Assembly (NCBI GenBank): GCA_023374025.1
Contig: SIJG01000048.1
Span: 708,646 to 772,645, forward strand
DNA: 64,000 nt
DNA from: Heterodera schachtii
Lineage: Eukaryota > Nematoda > Chromadorea > Rhabditida > Heteroderidae
Direction of reading: 5' to 3'
Position numbers and translations under genes: made by a program. A model generated the notes under the pieces. The model was given only the letters and a program-made list of their open reading frames with translations. It did not search any database and was not told the DNA's origin. Shown piece by piece: positions 1-12,339 of the stretch (the stretch's first letter is position 1; each line of letters starts with the position of its first letter).

Positions 1-2312
1 TTTAAAACAAAAATAACAGAAGTATATAAGCGAAATTTTAGACCATCAGTAAATGTTGGATTCTTATTAGAAACACCTTTTTTATGCATTTAAGTAAAGG
101 CGTGTGACTTGAAGAATGAACAATGCACATGAAATTAAAAAACTCAAAAATAAACTGACTGCAAATTCATATTAAGCCATATAGACTCAAGCTAAATGAA
201 CGATCAAATGGTAATTTATTTTTGAAAAATTGATTATTCTATTTTATAATTATTTTTAACAGAAATGTTGTTTTATAATTATGAGAATACCTTGTTTGAT
301 TCAATGCAAATTCAAACAATAGATAACCAAAAAAGCACGTAAAATTAACCAAAAATTAAAATTGAGCCAAATATACTAAATGATTTAACCATTTTTCTTA
401 AACGATAAATAACTAAAAATTCATGTTTTGTAATAAAAAGATGCATACAATTAATTTAGATGAATTTAATGATGAAGATGATTATTTTCTCTACATTGAA
501 GTTAAAATTGCACGATTATTGTTTTTTAAATGAATTTATAACTATATTATTAATTTAAACAATTTGAATACTTTTATAAATAGTTAAAAAATTAATTTAT
601 TTTTAAATGAATATTGTAAAAATAAAAAATAGAATTTCGTATTTTTTTTTAATTGCTCGGAATTTTAAACTATAATTTATTAAAAATTATTTAAAAAAAC
701 ATGATGAAACATTATTATTTGACTTTTACAAATTTAAATAATAAAAAATAATAATTTGAACATTCTTATAGATGCGAAACTTTAAAATTAAATAGCAATG
801 ATAAAATTAATAAAGATAAAATTATTTTCATTATGAAAAATTTTATAGGTTTTAAATCAAAATGTCCATAAAAAACTACAAATAAGGAATGCAATAATAT
901 TAAAATTAAAAAAAATACAAAGAGATATAAAAATACAAAAATATAATATTTATATTATTAAAAGTTATATGCAACTATAAATTTTAAGTATAAGAGAATA
1001 TCTATAAGAAGAATAATTTAATGTGAAAAATAATTAACGCGAATATAATAGACTTGAAAATTAAAATAATTAACTCTAATCCATTAATTCAATCATTGAT
1101 ATAGTAAAATATTTAATTATTCGAAGTTAACGGGGTATTTCATTGATTTTTGGAATTTATTTGCTTCGTGAATATTATTGGTTGATAAACTATTTAAGAT
1201 TATCTTTAAAACAAATAATAATGGAAGCGAAAAATAATCAAGGTTTCGATGAAGCATGCATGACGTGGAAAAATGCACCTGATATTAGAAAAAAAATTGA
1301 TTGAATAAGTTTTAAAAATTAAATTAATTATAAAACAAGAACAAAAGAAATAAAAGTAAAAATTTTGGTTTTTCAAAACTAATTCATAGCCAATCATGAA
1401 AATTAGAATATTTGATTTAAATGGCCGTTGGAAAAAATTTAAAATGAAGTGCGAAAAATTCTAATAATTCTTCTTTATAAAGTATAACTATGGGTCGGAC
1501 TTTTTCGTTTTTTAAATCTCGTAGTTTGAAAGTGTTTTTTTATTATTCTTATTAATTATAAGAAAGACTCAAAGAAAAATACCTTAATATAACTGCTACT
1601 ATCAATATACAAAATTTTTATCATTATCACTTTTTAATTTAACTGCGCAATTAATGCAGAGGCACACATTCCCACAGTCGCGATTGTACAAATTTGGTAG
1701 AGCATTTAAGCAAGTGACACATCCCCCATCTAAAGTGTTGTTGATTGATAAATACTTTGAATATATATTGAATAAATAATTGATAGATTCATTTCTTAAT
1801 TAATATTTGATCAAATCAATACTAAAGAAATAATGTTGAAAATATTAAAAAGATTAATTAATTAAAATTTAAGATTTATTATCCTTATAAAATTGAGAGA
1901 ATAATTTTAGCTCTTGGATTGTTGTATTAGAATAAAAATTTTTAGGATTGATGCTTTCAGTTTTCCCGTGTATTTGAAATAATTTATTATGCATTCAAAT
2001 AAAATTTGATCGTAAATATTCATAAATAAAACTCATAAATTATAATGATTTAATACATTCCTACCCCAAAGGAATGTCTAACAATGACTATATCTGGAAT
2101 TCATACCGAATAGAGGCTATCTTAAAGGAGATGGGCTCCTTTAGAAAAGCAAAAATGTTAAATTGGTATCAAAGAAATATATAAAAACAAATGATTATAA
2201 TAAAATCGTGATAATATTGGTTCTTATAAAAATAATCTAATCTATTACAAAAAAGCTATTTTTAAATAACAAAATTATCTGTTGTCATAACCCTTAATGA
2301 AACAATATTTTT
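1..2312. other. AT-rich intergenic DNA, no gene seen
   Basis: The stretch is almost entirely A+T with stops in every frame. A slightly richer patch near 1660-1740 and a short local inverted repeat around 2128-2140 are present, but neither matches an RNA gene I recognise. Confidence 0.7.
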
Positions 2313-2585
2313 GTGTATTTACTACAACAATAAAAATGTTTGGTCTTCGACCAAAACCAATGTTGTCAGATAAAGAAATAAATAATTTATTTAACAAATA
2401 AATATGGGAGGACAGCAGGAATAATATAATAAAAATAATGAAATGGGGGAATGAATGGGAGAATGCCCGGAGTGGGGGAAACGGAGACATATTTATGGGG
2501 CTGGTCAAGGGGCAGGGCGAGAGACAATAAGGGAGGGAGTGAAAGGGAAATACAATCGATAATTGGAATGGTACCTTATCCAACA

Positions 2586-2771
2586 TGGCCAAGCGAATGG
2601 AAATATTTTGGATGGGGACCAAAAAAAATCGGACCCCCATTAAAGAGGTTGAAAAAGCCAAATCTCCAATTGGCCAAAGTCAAAATGCGCCGCGAAAATC
2701 AGCACGCACCAAGAAGGCACCCCAGCAACTGGACCTGGACCCGATGACATCTCGCGCACGAGAGTTTTTCC
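2586..2771 (+). pseudogene. C-terminal remnant of retroelement polyprotein
   Basis: The 198-bp loop between the inverted LTRs is less AT-rich than its surroundings and has an open plus-strand frame. It translates to a basic, low-complexity tail that includes PRKSARTKKAPQQLDLDP. It is followed at once by a polypurine tract and an LTR, which is where the end of pol sits in an LTR retrotransposon. A second frame is also open over part of the loop, so the frame choice is not certain. No catalytic motif is present. I read it as the last piece of an integrase or pol C-terminus, a class-level inference from position and composition. Confidence 0.4.
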
Positions 2772-2783
2772 AAAGAAGGGAGG
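2772..2783 (+). promoter_or_regulatory. Polypurine tract next to right LTR
   Basis: AAAGAAGGGAGG lies directly against the TGTTGG start of the right arm. In LTR retrotransposons this purine run primes plus-strand DNA synthesis and sits immediately before the 3' LTR. It marks the right arm as the genuine 3' LTR of a plus-strand element and the left arm as the inverted extra copy. Confidence 0.6.
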
Positions 2784-3019
2784 TGTTGGTAAGGGACCAT
2801 TCCAATTATCGATTGTATTTCCCTTTCACTCCCTCACTTATTGTCTCTCGCCCTGCCCCTTGACCAGCCCCATAAATATGTCTCCCTTTCCCCCACTCCG
2901 GGCATTCTCCCATTTCATTATTTTTATTATATTATTCCTGCTGTCCTCCCATATTTATTTGTTAAATAAATTATTTAATTATTTATTTGACAACATTGGT
3001 TTTGGTCGAAGACCAAACA
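2784..3019 (+). mobile_element. 3' LTR-like arm (plus orientation)
   Basis: About 236 bp, beginning TGTTGG and ending CCAAACA. It is preceded by a polypurine tract. Its inverse copy at 2337-2585 is a little longer because of small insertions, for example an extra GGAATGAAT block near 2447. Confidence 0.6.
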
Positions 3020-3044
3020 TTTTTATTGTTGTAGTAAATACACA

Positions 3045-3377
3045 ACACTTTACATTTTTTTGTTGTTGTTATTGAGTATCTTAATTTTTATTTTGTTGTA
3101 AGTTATATTTATTTGTTCAATATGTTCAAAATTTCTTTTCATCGGTAAATAATCCTTTAACGTATCAGAAATTTGCAATTAATTTATTTAATTGATAAAT
3201 CAAACCTCCCCTACTATTATTTCACATCATTTTTTTTTGTATTTCTATTCATAAAGTTGATCAAAAAACGATATGATTTGAAATGATTAATTTCAAAATA
3301 TAAAAACATAGACAAATTGTTCAAACATGTCCTTGTTTTTTAATAATTATAATTATACCTTTTATATTTGATAAATG
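3045..3377. other. AT-rich spacer
   Basis: Spacer between the fold-back and the TA-flanked element; nothing recognised. Confidence 0.6.
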
Positions 3378-3379
3378 TA

Positions 3380-4642
3380 CAGGGTGACAAATAAATAATG
3401 TCCCACTTATTTATTTGAATAACTTTTTTCAAACTCAATAAAAAATTACAAATAAGTAGTCAAAATATGCATAACAGAATAGAGAATATTGCTACACAAT
3501 AGTTTTATCCTATTGTTAGGAAGACCTGAGATGGAGACATATTGGTGCCGAATTTTTTTTCAGTTGGCACGCAACTCCCGGATCAATATTTTGGCAAATT
3601 TCCTGAGAAAGGCTTAATGAAAATAAACCAATTTTCTATGAGAATTAACTACGACCCTAGTCACTTGAAAGGACTACTCAAGATAATTTATTGGTTCAGT
3701 TTAGGAGAATAATAGTACAACTTTTATCATGGATAAAAACCAAAAAATTGCCCCTAAACCAGTCACAAAGTTACAAACATCAAAAATGCTTTCCATAATT
3801 TCTTCAAAAAGGCACTTATGTGACATGAGCTACCACTTGGACCGAGGCTTTATGCCACGCCAAAGAATTTCATCTAAGTAACTATTTTTGTGCTTTTGGT
3901 CCCTTGGTTCCTCAAAATCTATGAAATTGGACCAATTTCAAAAATCACCCGAAATCTTGTGAAATAAAAATAATTTATAAGAGCAGTCAATCACATCTGA
4001 AAGAGCAGATTCTGTTGGCTATTTTATATGATTTTAGTTAAATATAAACAATTTTTAATTTTGTAAATTAATGCCTGAAAAAATATTTTCAAAGTTGCGT
4101 GCCTGAGGGGTATTCCCCCATTTCATAGACCCATAACTTTTTTTTCATATACATTGTAATAAAATTGGTTTTATATATCTAATAAAGGAATAATCCTACT
4201 TAATTTTTGCTATTTGTCTAAATTAATCCATTTTCATTTGGACTCGGTGCACAATTTTTTCGTTGAAATTAACGATTTCTGATAACTCTTGTTTTGGTGT
4301 TTTTTTCTGACCTTAGAAACAGTAATTACCACTGATTTCATGCTTATTTAAAAGAACTATGTTATATCATATTCTCCACGCAAATTCATTGTTTTTCTTA
4401 ACTTAGTTCGGTTGTTAGAATTTTTTTGTTCTCTAAGTACAGTTAACTTTTGGCGCCAAAAATGGGTCACAATTTTTGATGGTGTCATTACACTAATGTA
4501 GAATGAATTTTTATTTTTCATTCAGTTCTCCTTAAAGAGAATTGAATTGGCTTTAATATCATTATTAAAGGATTAAAATCAGTTTATTACTTTTCGAGAT
4601 ATAAGAAATTATAAAGTGGGGCATTACTTATTTGTCACCCTG
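3380..4642. mobile_element. Non-autonomous TA-flanked DNA transposon
   Basis: The ends are inverted repeats of about 29 bp. The left end reads CAGGGTGACAAATAA then TAATGTCCCACTT, and the right end, read on the other strand, differs at two positions. Both ends are flanked by TA (3378-3379 and 4643-4644), the target duplication of Tc1/mariner-type elements. The 1263-bp interior has no long open frame, so the copy is non-autonomous or decayed. Superfamily assignment rests only on the TA duplication and the CAGGG start. Confidence 0.75.
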
Positions 4643-4644
4643 TA

Positions 4645-7600
4645 GAAAGGCTGAATAAAAACTTTAAAATTTATCGGTAAAAAAAAATGGTTTTATCATT
4701 TAAATCTATTTAAATTGTTCCATTCTTTTTTTTTGAATTATATATATATTTTTTAATATATAAATTAAAATTTTATTATTTCAAAGGCCTTATATAAACC
4801 TATAAATAAACAATTTATTATATATATTTTTTAATTATTAAATTAATTTTTAGAGTTTTCCTATTTCAAAGGCCTTATATAAACTTTGTTTTGAAGACAG
4901 ATTTTGATATAAATTAAAGATTTTATATATTAACATATAATATTTTTTTAAATTGGAAATTAATTTTTATTCATTAATCAGAAAGAAACTTTAATCTTCA
5001 AATAGAAAAACATTATATTTTATTGTATCTTTTATCGAGCCCATTTCAGGATTTTTATTGCTCTTAAATAATATTTCTGTAAATTAGTCTGATACTTTCT
5101 GCTTATACAACAATTATAAATTGGCCACTTCATTCATTTAATTTCATCTTTTAATTTATTATCTATTATATTGCATCTTGTTCAATGATCACAGCATTTA
5201 TGATTAGATGAATTTTTTAAATTTTTAGTTGGCAGATTTTTTTGATGAAATCATAAAATTAATGTTTAATAAATAAAGATTATAATAAAATATTTCTAAA
5301 AATATTTCAAGTGAAAAGAATAAATTAAAAAATACTAAAGAAAATATTAATAAAGAAGTAATATTTAATTAAAAAAATATTATACTATTTTATGGCTTGA
5401 TAGTGCTGAAATCCGAAAAGAATAAAATTTTAAATGGAAAATGTTTAAATAAAAAATCATTTTGCATTTAATTATTTTGAATAAAGGAATTAACATGAAA
5501 GATTAAAAAAATATATACATCTTTTCTATTAATGCGAATAGTGCCGAAGCAAATTCGTGGAAAAGGGATGAACAAGAACAAGGGAAATAAATTCAAAAGA
5601 CATGAAACAGAAAACATCTAAGAGTGAATAAAGCATATTAATCTTTAATATAAAATTACAAAACAAATGTTATACATCAAGGATTCATTTGATTTAATTG
5701 CCATAGATTATTTACCTTTTAATTGCAATTATTAAACCTTCATAATACAATAATATTAGAATGAAAGTTAAATATTTCTTTTATTAGAATTTTCATTTAG
5801 CACTTCAAAACATATTAAAATGAAAATGATATAAATAAGAAATATGAACACCGAAAAATAAAATTAGAAAATAATATAAAAGAAGTATTTTTTATATCTG
5901 CTACTTTACGTAAACCAATCACCATATTAAAAAGATATGAATGAAAGTAAATTTTACAATAAAAGATAAAACGATAATTCAAAAATTAACAATTTTAAGT
6001 TCCTTTATTTTTAATCAAAAAATATTTTAATAAAAATATCAAGTAATAAAAAATTGTTTTTTCTATTATCGATAAAAAAATTCATATGCAAAAATTCATA
6101 CTTTCCTTAATGACTGCGCTCTGAGATTTTTAATTATAGTATATTTTATGAAATTTTTATAAGTTTAGTATCATCATGATTCAAATAATAATATGCTATT
6201 CGCTACACACTTATTTAATTTTTAAACAAATAGTTAAAATATAATTACCAAATTGTATAATATATTTGTCAAAGATTAAATCAAAGAAAGTTAAAACAAC
6301 TTTTATTTTGATATATAATTTATATAATCAAATATAAATAAAAAAAACATGAGGTGGATATTAAAAAAATATAATTAAAAAGTCAAAAACAAAATAATTA
6401 CGAAATATTTAATGTCTAATCAAAATACTATTTATTTTGCAAACTATAAAAAACAATTAAAAATGAAAATAATAATAAGAGAAATCGGTATGTTGACAAA
6501 CAACCTACCTCAATCGTAAGTAGCAATATAAAAGGAGGGCCCTAATCTATCCTAAGTTATTTACTCATGAACTATGGATGGGAGAACAGTTTACTCACAT
6601 CATAGAAAACATGAAATAAGCATTCTGCAAGAAAATTGCAGTTTGGTGGAACAATCCTAAAGAATTCGCAGTAAATTCGACTCGTTAGTTAAGTAAATTT
6701 TAATTAAAAATAATTTGCTGTTAATGAAGAATAAATTTGCCAAAGTTTAAATTCAAAGTAACAATTAAAATGAGGAAAATATATTGAAAAATAAAATTCA
6801 AATAGAATGAAAAAATAATTAAATTAAATACATCCAACTTAACAAATAAAAATTAGTAACAATAATTTCCACTTTATTAGCATGAAAGCAATCTGTTCGA
6901 AAAATTTTATTGTGTATTAAAATTTAAATATACTGAAATTTAATTTAAATATACAATCTATTATAAAACAAATAACTCATATTTTAGTATATAAATAATT
7001 ATTGTAAATACATACTCGAAAAATGAAATGCTTTTTATTAATCAAAATAAAATAAAAACACTTCAAAAAAATAATTTTAAACGAAGAGGAGTACTCAAAT
7101 TTGAATACAGCAGGGCATGACATTTATTTGGGATAAAGCGCAATACAACTACCCAATTACGTTTTTTAAAGAAAAAATAATCAATGAATCGAATTGAAAC
7201 TTACAATCAAATTAATAAGTATAATGATTCTTAATGATTTCACTTATTCATTGAAAACTTAATATATTCAATATATAAAAACATTTTCTAAAAATTTTTA
7301 TACATTTTAAACAAAATATTAATTATACATTAAAAACAACAATATTATTATCGAATCTAATGAAATATTACGAAAAAATCATTATTTACTAATATACATG
7401 AAAGCATTATTTATTTTATATTAAAAAATAAAATTCGAATATTGGTATTTATTGAAGCTTTTTTACGAGCCACAAATCAAATTGTCAAACAAATTAGTCG
7501 CGACAAGCTACAGGATGCTGTTGTTCATGCAAATATACAATCGCCGCGAGTAATATTTATAAAATATAATAACATTAATTATTTTCATTATTAAATTACA

Positions 7601-10239
7601 ACGAGAGAATTTATAAAAAAATTAAATAAAAAATAAATTATTTAATAATTAAAAAATAAAAAATGGAGTGAATTTTTCCAATAAGTGTTGAATAATTCTT
7701 ATAATAAAGTAGAAAAATCAACAAAAACGATACAAATATTGAAAAACAAAGATTGTAAAAATTGAGTTAAATAGATAAAATGATAAAATTTTAGAAAATA
7801 TATGAATTTATAAATAAAGATAAAGTATAGAAGGGTAAAGTATAAAATAAAATATATATATTTATGAGTTAAAAGTTCTTTTATTACTTTTCCATTCAAT
7901 AAATTAATATAAAAAATTTATGAATTCAAGAGAGTTAAATATAAGGTAATAAAAAGAAATGAATTCAATATTAATGCTTAAATATTATATTATTTGCCTA
8001 TTTCAATGAAATAAAGAATCAGAATAGAACTATAAGATTAAAAACATTTAAAATATATAACTTAACTTAATTAATACGAAAAAAGATTTTATAAATTTAA
8101 GACAAAAATTTGTTTCAAAAAACCAATAAAAAGCAGAAAGTTTTTATTAAAGGATCGTAGATCGGTTATTGCTAACAATTTAAAAAATGCGGCCATTGAT
8201 AAGAAATATAAAATAGTTAATTTGAGAATAAAAGTGAAATCATGGTAATCATAAAAAACTAAACGCTAATGTATTTAAATTTTGAAGAACAAAAGACATA
8301 TATATGCTAAAGTTTATTAAAATAAAAACAAATTCATTGTAACAAAGATAAATCCAAAATAATTAACAACAGTGAAACTGCGTTTTGATTCTGGTGTCAA
8401 GTGAAGGGAATAGAAATTAAAACCATTTAATTAGTTAAATTATTCATAAGAATTGGAAATTTTATATAAAATTATTTATTTCTAAAAAAGTAAACTCGAA
8501 TCTAGATTTTTTGTATCATCGTCTCATTTATTTAAAAATAATATAAAATAATGAATATAAATTGTCAGTACGATAGTAAAAATGAATAGTGCATAATAAT
8601 TAATATAAAATAAATCAAAAAGTTATTTTGTTGTTTTATAACAATATTTTTAAATTTTATGATTAATGAAATTGAAAAAGAATTGTTATATAATTTTGTT
8701 CAATTAAAGTGTAAATGAAATTTAATTTATAAAATAATCATACTTATGTTATAGTAAGTATCTGATGTTGAGAAATTTAAAATGATGAGCCGCTTAATTG
8801 TGCTTTCCGTTTAATTCTGGAAAGTGCTAAAAAGTAAGTTAAATAAAAAATTAATCAAAGATGAAAATCAAAATTTAATGGAAAAATATAAAATTAATTT
8901 AAAAAAAAATAAAATACCATACGAGCGATCATTCAATCGAGTCTTTATCCATGAAATGGGTCCCATTACAAATAATTTGAACAGATTATTAAGAAAAACA
9001 ATATAATTTAAAGAAAACAATTTAAATTTATTGCATGATTAAAATCAACAGCTTTAAGCAAAGTGGGGCTGTAGTAATATATGAAAAAGAATGAATATAT
9101 TAAATTAAGAACTCTTAAATTAACAGAATAAGTCAACAGCAAACCAACTCCAATGAGTCACGAATGTAGTCATGAGCGAAATCACGAGATTGAAAGAAAA
9201 TATATGAATTTTAAATTAGGAGTCTAGAAAAGTATATAATTATAAAAACTAAATGTAATTTAATCTTTATTTATTTTTTTGAATTAGAAGAAAAATTATT
9301 ATTCGTGAGCAACAATGTCAAAAAATAGCCAAAAAATACAAAATAAATCCAAGTGAAAAATTTAAAAAAAATTTAAAAATAACAGTGATCAAAGAAAATT
9401 TTTTGAATTCTTTAAACTCAAATTTCACTCATTAAAAATTATCATTGATATAAAAAATAACAAAAAAAAATTATTAAGAATTAATATCAAATCTACTTAT
9501 AATTTTTTTGTCGAAAATAAATAGTCAAAACAATAAAATCCTTAAAATACAAAATTTATCTACGTATTGAAAACGAATAATTTGTAACTAATACTAACTT
9601 TAAAAAATTCGTTAAAAGTTCAAGAATCGACTACGTATTTTCGAAAAAACTAGGCAAGAATATATTAAAAAATAAAGAACTAACCAATATTATGTTAATT
9701 AATTACAAATAGCTAAAATAATCACAAAAACAATAATAAAGAAGTTTTCTTGAAATGCTTATCAAATTTAAAAATATTAATTATATTTACATAATTTCTT
9801 CTTTAAATGAGTATTGTCGATTAAATTTTAATATATCTCGTAATTTAGTCGCTGGGGTTATTTTTGGCTGGAGAATTCTTGGTCCGATTGATTTTTATTT
9901 ATTATAACGCCGACTAAATATTGTTATATTTAAACCATTAGATTTGGAGTTTAACTTTGAAAAACCCACTATTTTACATTATTACCTATACTATGCTTTC
10001 TTTTATGATTTAGTAATATTTAAATTTTATTTCTCATAAACCCAAACTTTTTTATTAATTAAATTATTTAACAATATGTATTCAAATATCAATATTTTAA
10101 ATTTTATTCTGTCAATTGCCACCGATGCATAAAAGACGTAATGCTTTATTAGCTCGTTTAAAAATTAAATACAATTATTAGCGCAATATATAATAATAGT
10201 TTTGTTTGTAAAAATAAATTTTTGGTAGCTGATTTTTGG
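4645..10239. other. AT-rich DNA, no supported gene
   Basis: About 5.6 kb of A+T-rich sequence with short fortuitous frames only. Slightly richer patches occur near 6485-6600, 7490-7550 and 8930-8970. They carry no motif I can name. Confidence 0.65.
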
Positions 10240-10549
10240 AAAAAATCGATTTTTTAGGGGTCCTATTCAAAAAAACTTTAAATTTTTTTAAAGAATTTTT
10301 TTTATAAATTCTCAAAAATTCCCAAAAATATGTAAAAAAATAAATATGTACGAAAAAATTGCGAAATATGTACTAAAAAGTCCAAACTATGTATAAAAAT
10401 ATGTACATATGTAATATGTAGAAAAATCCCGAAATATGTAAATAAAAGTCCCAACTTTTGTTCGCAAACACAAAAAAAAGTGTTTTCCTACTATTTAAAG
10501 CATGGAGAAGCCAGGAAAAAATATGTATTTACATATATTAGCAGCCCTA
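10240..10549 (+). repeat. Truncated hAT-like repeat, 3' end copy
   Basis: This stretch aligns with 52625-52950 at high identity, including AAAAGTCCCAACTTTTGTTC and a cluster of ATATGTA motifs. Both copies finish at GCAGCCCTA. The other terminus (TAGGGCTGC) seen at 51695 is absent here, so this is a 5'-truncated copy. Confidence 0.75.
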
Positions 10550-10803
10550 ATTGTAATCCTAAAAAAAATTCTCAAATTGAAACTCTAAAATTTGAGTATA
10601 TATATATTTTTAAAACTTTAGCTTAAATTTTCCATTAAAAAGTTTATTTTGGGACAATATTTTGAAAATATTTTATTAAATAAGGTTGTTTAATACAAAA
10701 TCAATCAAATGAACTATTCACACTGCAAAAATTTAAAATAAAAATTTTGAAATATACATAATTAAAATTTATTTAATAAATATATAAAGATAAAAAATTT
10801 ACT
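10550..10803. other. AT-rich spacer
   Basis: Lies between the hAT-like repeat end and the broken integrase. No LTR is seen where the 3' LTR of the element at 10804-14184 would be expected. Confidence 0.5.
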
Positions 10804-11064
10804 TCAATAAAAACTCGTTGTGGAGCGGGAAACAAGGAGTTTTTCAGAAATTTCCTTTAAAATGGCATTGACAAATTCATCTCCTAAATCAGAATGAATT
10901 GTTTCCGGGGTCCCAAATTTTAAAATCCACTTTTCCACAAATTCTTGGGCAACAGTTTCCGCTGTTTTGTTTGCGACTGGCACAATTTCGGCGAGCCTCG
11001 AGAAATGGTCAATCATGATCCCCGGAAGTGCTTTATGATCAGTAACACAATTGTTGGGAGCCAA
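10804..11064 (-). pseudogene. Integrase core fragment
   Basis: The fragment has the integrase core signatures IDHFSRLAEIVP, holding the first catalytic Asp, and IHSDLGDEF, holding the second. It breaks off after SRSTTSFY, just before the HPQ-type segment usual in the family, so the catalytic Glu and the C-terminal domain are missing. The zinc-binding N-terminal domain is also absent. It cannot catalyse strand transfer as it stands. It is the 3'-most piece of this element and abuts AT-rich DNA. Confidence 0.85.
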
Positions 11065-11097
11065 GCAATAAATTGTTTAAATTTTTGAACGGAAAAT

Positions 11098-11520
11098 TTA
11101 ATTCCTAACATTCCAAAACTGTGGGACCGTAATTTGACTCTGCTTATTACATTTTCTTGAAGCATAACAAATCGGCCTCAATTTCCCGGATTTGTCCCTT
11201 TGACAAAGAACCGCTCCTAGGCCCTCTTTTGACGCGTCACAGAAAATATGGAATTTGTATTTTGGGTCTTTTTGAGCAAGTTCAAAATCAGGATATTTTA
11301 AAACAACTTCTTTAACGATGCTTTCTTTCAGATTTGTAAATGCCTTTTCAGCCCCTTCGTCCCACTCCAAAGATTTGTAGGTTGGGTTTTTCTTCAAAAT
11401 TTTGGTAAGAGGTGCCGCAATTTTTACATAATCTTTTATGAATTTTCTGTGCCAACCAGTCATGCCCAAAAATCTTTGGAGATGTTTAATTGTTTTGGGC
11501 TGAGGAAATCAAAAATTGGC
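11098..11520 (-). pseudogene. RT connection and RNase H fragment
   Basis: The start is the Ty3/Gypsy RT thumb/connection, seen as LQRFLGMTGWHRKFI in two overlapping frames, followed by IAAPLTKILKK. RNase H begins at FHIFCDASKEGLGAVLCQ, which carries the first catalytic Asp, and continues to PICYASRK. The rest of RNase H, with the other acidic residues, is lost, as is all of the RT palm upstream. In an intact element this enzyme copies RNA to DNA and removes the RNA strand. Confidence 0.85.
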
Positions 11521-11719
11521 ACTTTAACAATGCCGGTTTCCGGAGCTTATTTTGAACGGACAGTTTTCGGCTTTTCGTCCAGAATCCCGAATTTTTTCAG
11601 CACTTTGTCTTCATCTTCATCACAAAAGTCCATCGCGTCTTTGTCACGCTCTGTGTCTGATTCGTAGTCCAACAATTCGCGTTCATTCATTCTGTTTTCT
11701 ATAAGAAATTGAGAATTTT
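11521..11719 (-). pseudogene. Acidic PR-RT linker, RT deleted
   Basis: The minus strand encodes an acidic segment with DYESDTERDKDAMDF and DEDEDKVLKKFG, then a stop. It sits between protease and the RT connection, where about 500 bp of RT palm and fingers should be. The deletion junction is therefore close to 11540. The segment probably belongs to the linker before RT; this is inferred from position. Confidence 0.5.
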
Positions 11720-12339
11720 TTATGCAATTTTGTTCGTTATCAATGAATGATTCGACGAAACAGGAAGAGAAAGGGGGATGGATTTGAATGATGAGACAAA
11801 AACGGTGTTAAGATGAGGGTTTTCGCAAGAAAAATTCGAATTGAAATTCAGGATTCCATTCGTAATTGCGTTTCCGATATAGTAGCCTAAAGCAGCCAAA
11901 GCATTTGGTCCCAGGACGAAGTCATAATTAAAAGGTTTTTGAGTGATCAAACATGAAATTGTTGTTTCAACGTCTCCCATTCTAATTGGCACATAAATCA
12001 CTCCAATGACTGAAATTTTCCCACCAGTAAATGATGGGACTGAAAATGGTAGTTTGGTAACGCCAGAATTTGGACAGAAACCCAATCTGCGAGATTAATT
12101 GCTTTTTCCACTGAAATTCGGTACAAAAATTCAGGGTTTACTATTTCAGCCTCAGCACCCGAATCCATTAAGCCTTTAGCCTTTTTGTCGACTACACTCA
12201 GTGTGATATCCAAACATTTTGACGTTTTAACAATTGCCGGGTTATTTGGTGGAAATTTGGAAGAATGAGTGGAAAGAGCGCTAAAAAACATTTCGTAATC
12301 TGTTGGCTCTTTTTGTTCAAAATGACCGACAGAAATCAC
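11720..12339 (-). pseudogene. Retroelement aspartic protease, frameshifted
   Basis: The retropepsin-type active site reads GLMDSGAEAEIV, the D-S/T-G signature. A second conserved block, YDFVLGPNALAALGYY, lies downstream in another frame, so a frameshift near 12000-12085 splits the domain. In a working element this protease cuts the gag-pol polyprotein. The upstream end overlaps the gag reading frame by a few bases. Confidence 0.8.

Larger units (their letters stand above)
2313..3043. repeat. Fold-back: inverted pair of LTR-like arms
   Basis: The left arm (2313-2585) and the right arm (2784-3043) are reverse complements with only scattered differences. Each arm contains an LTR-like unit bounded by TGTTTGG and CCAACA: 2337-2585 on the left and its inverse at 2784-3019 on the right. 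The inverted similarity continues about 24 bp past each outer LTR edge (TACTACAACAATAAAAA on the left, its complement on the right). That flank therefore also belongs to the palindrome, and no direct target duplication is seen. The LTR start resembles that of the element at 44044-48412 (TGTTCGGTCTTC against TGTTTGGTCTTC), so the two may be related families. A rearranged LTR element or an inverted duplication is inferred. Confidence 0.8.

Noticed and set aside
8824..9006. 60-codon plus-strand frame with a GPITNNLNRLLRK-like end
   Set aside because: Lys/Asn-rich as expected by chance here; no start context, splice sites or recognised family.
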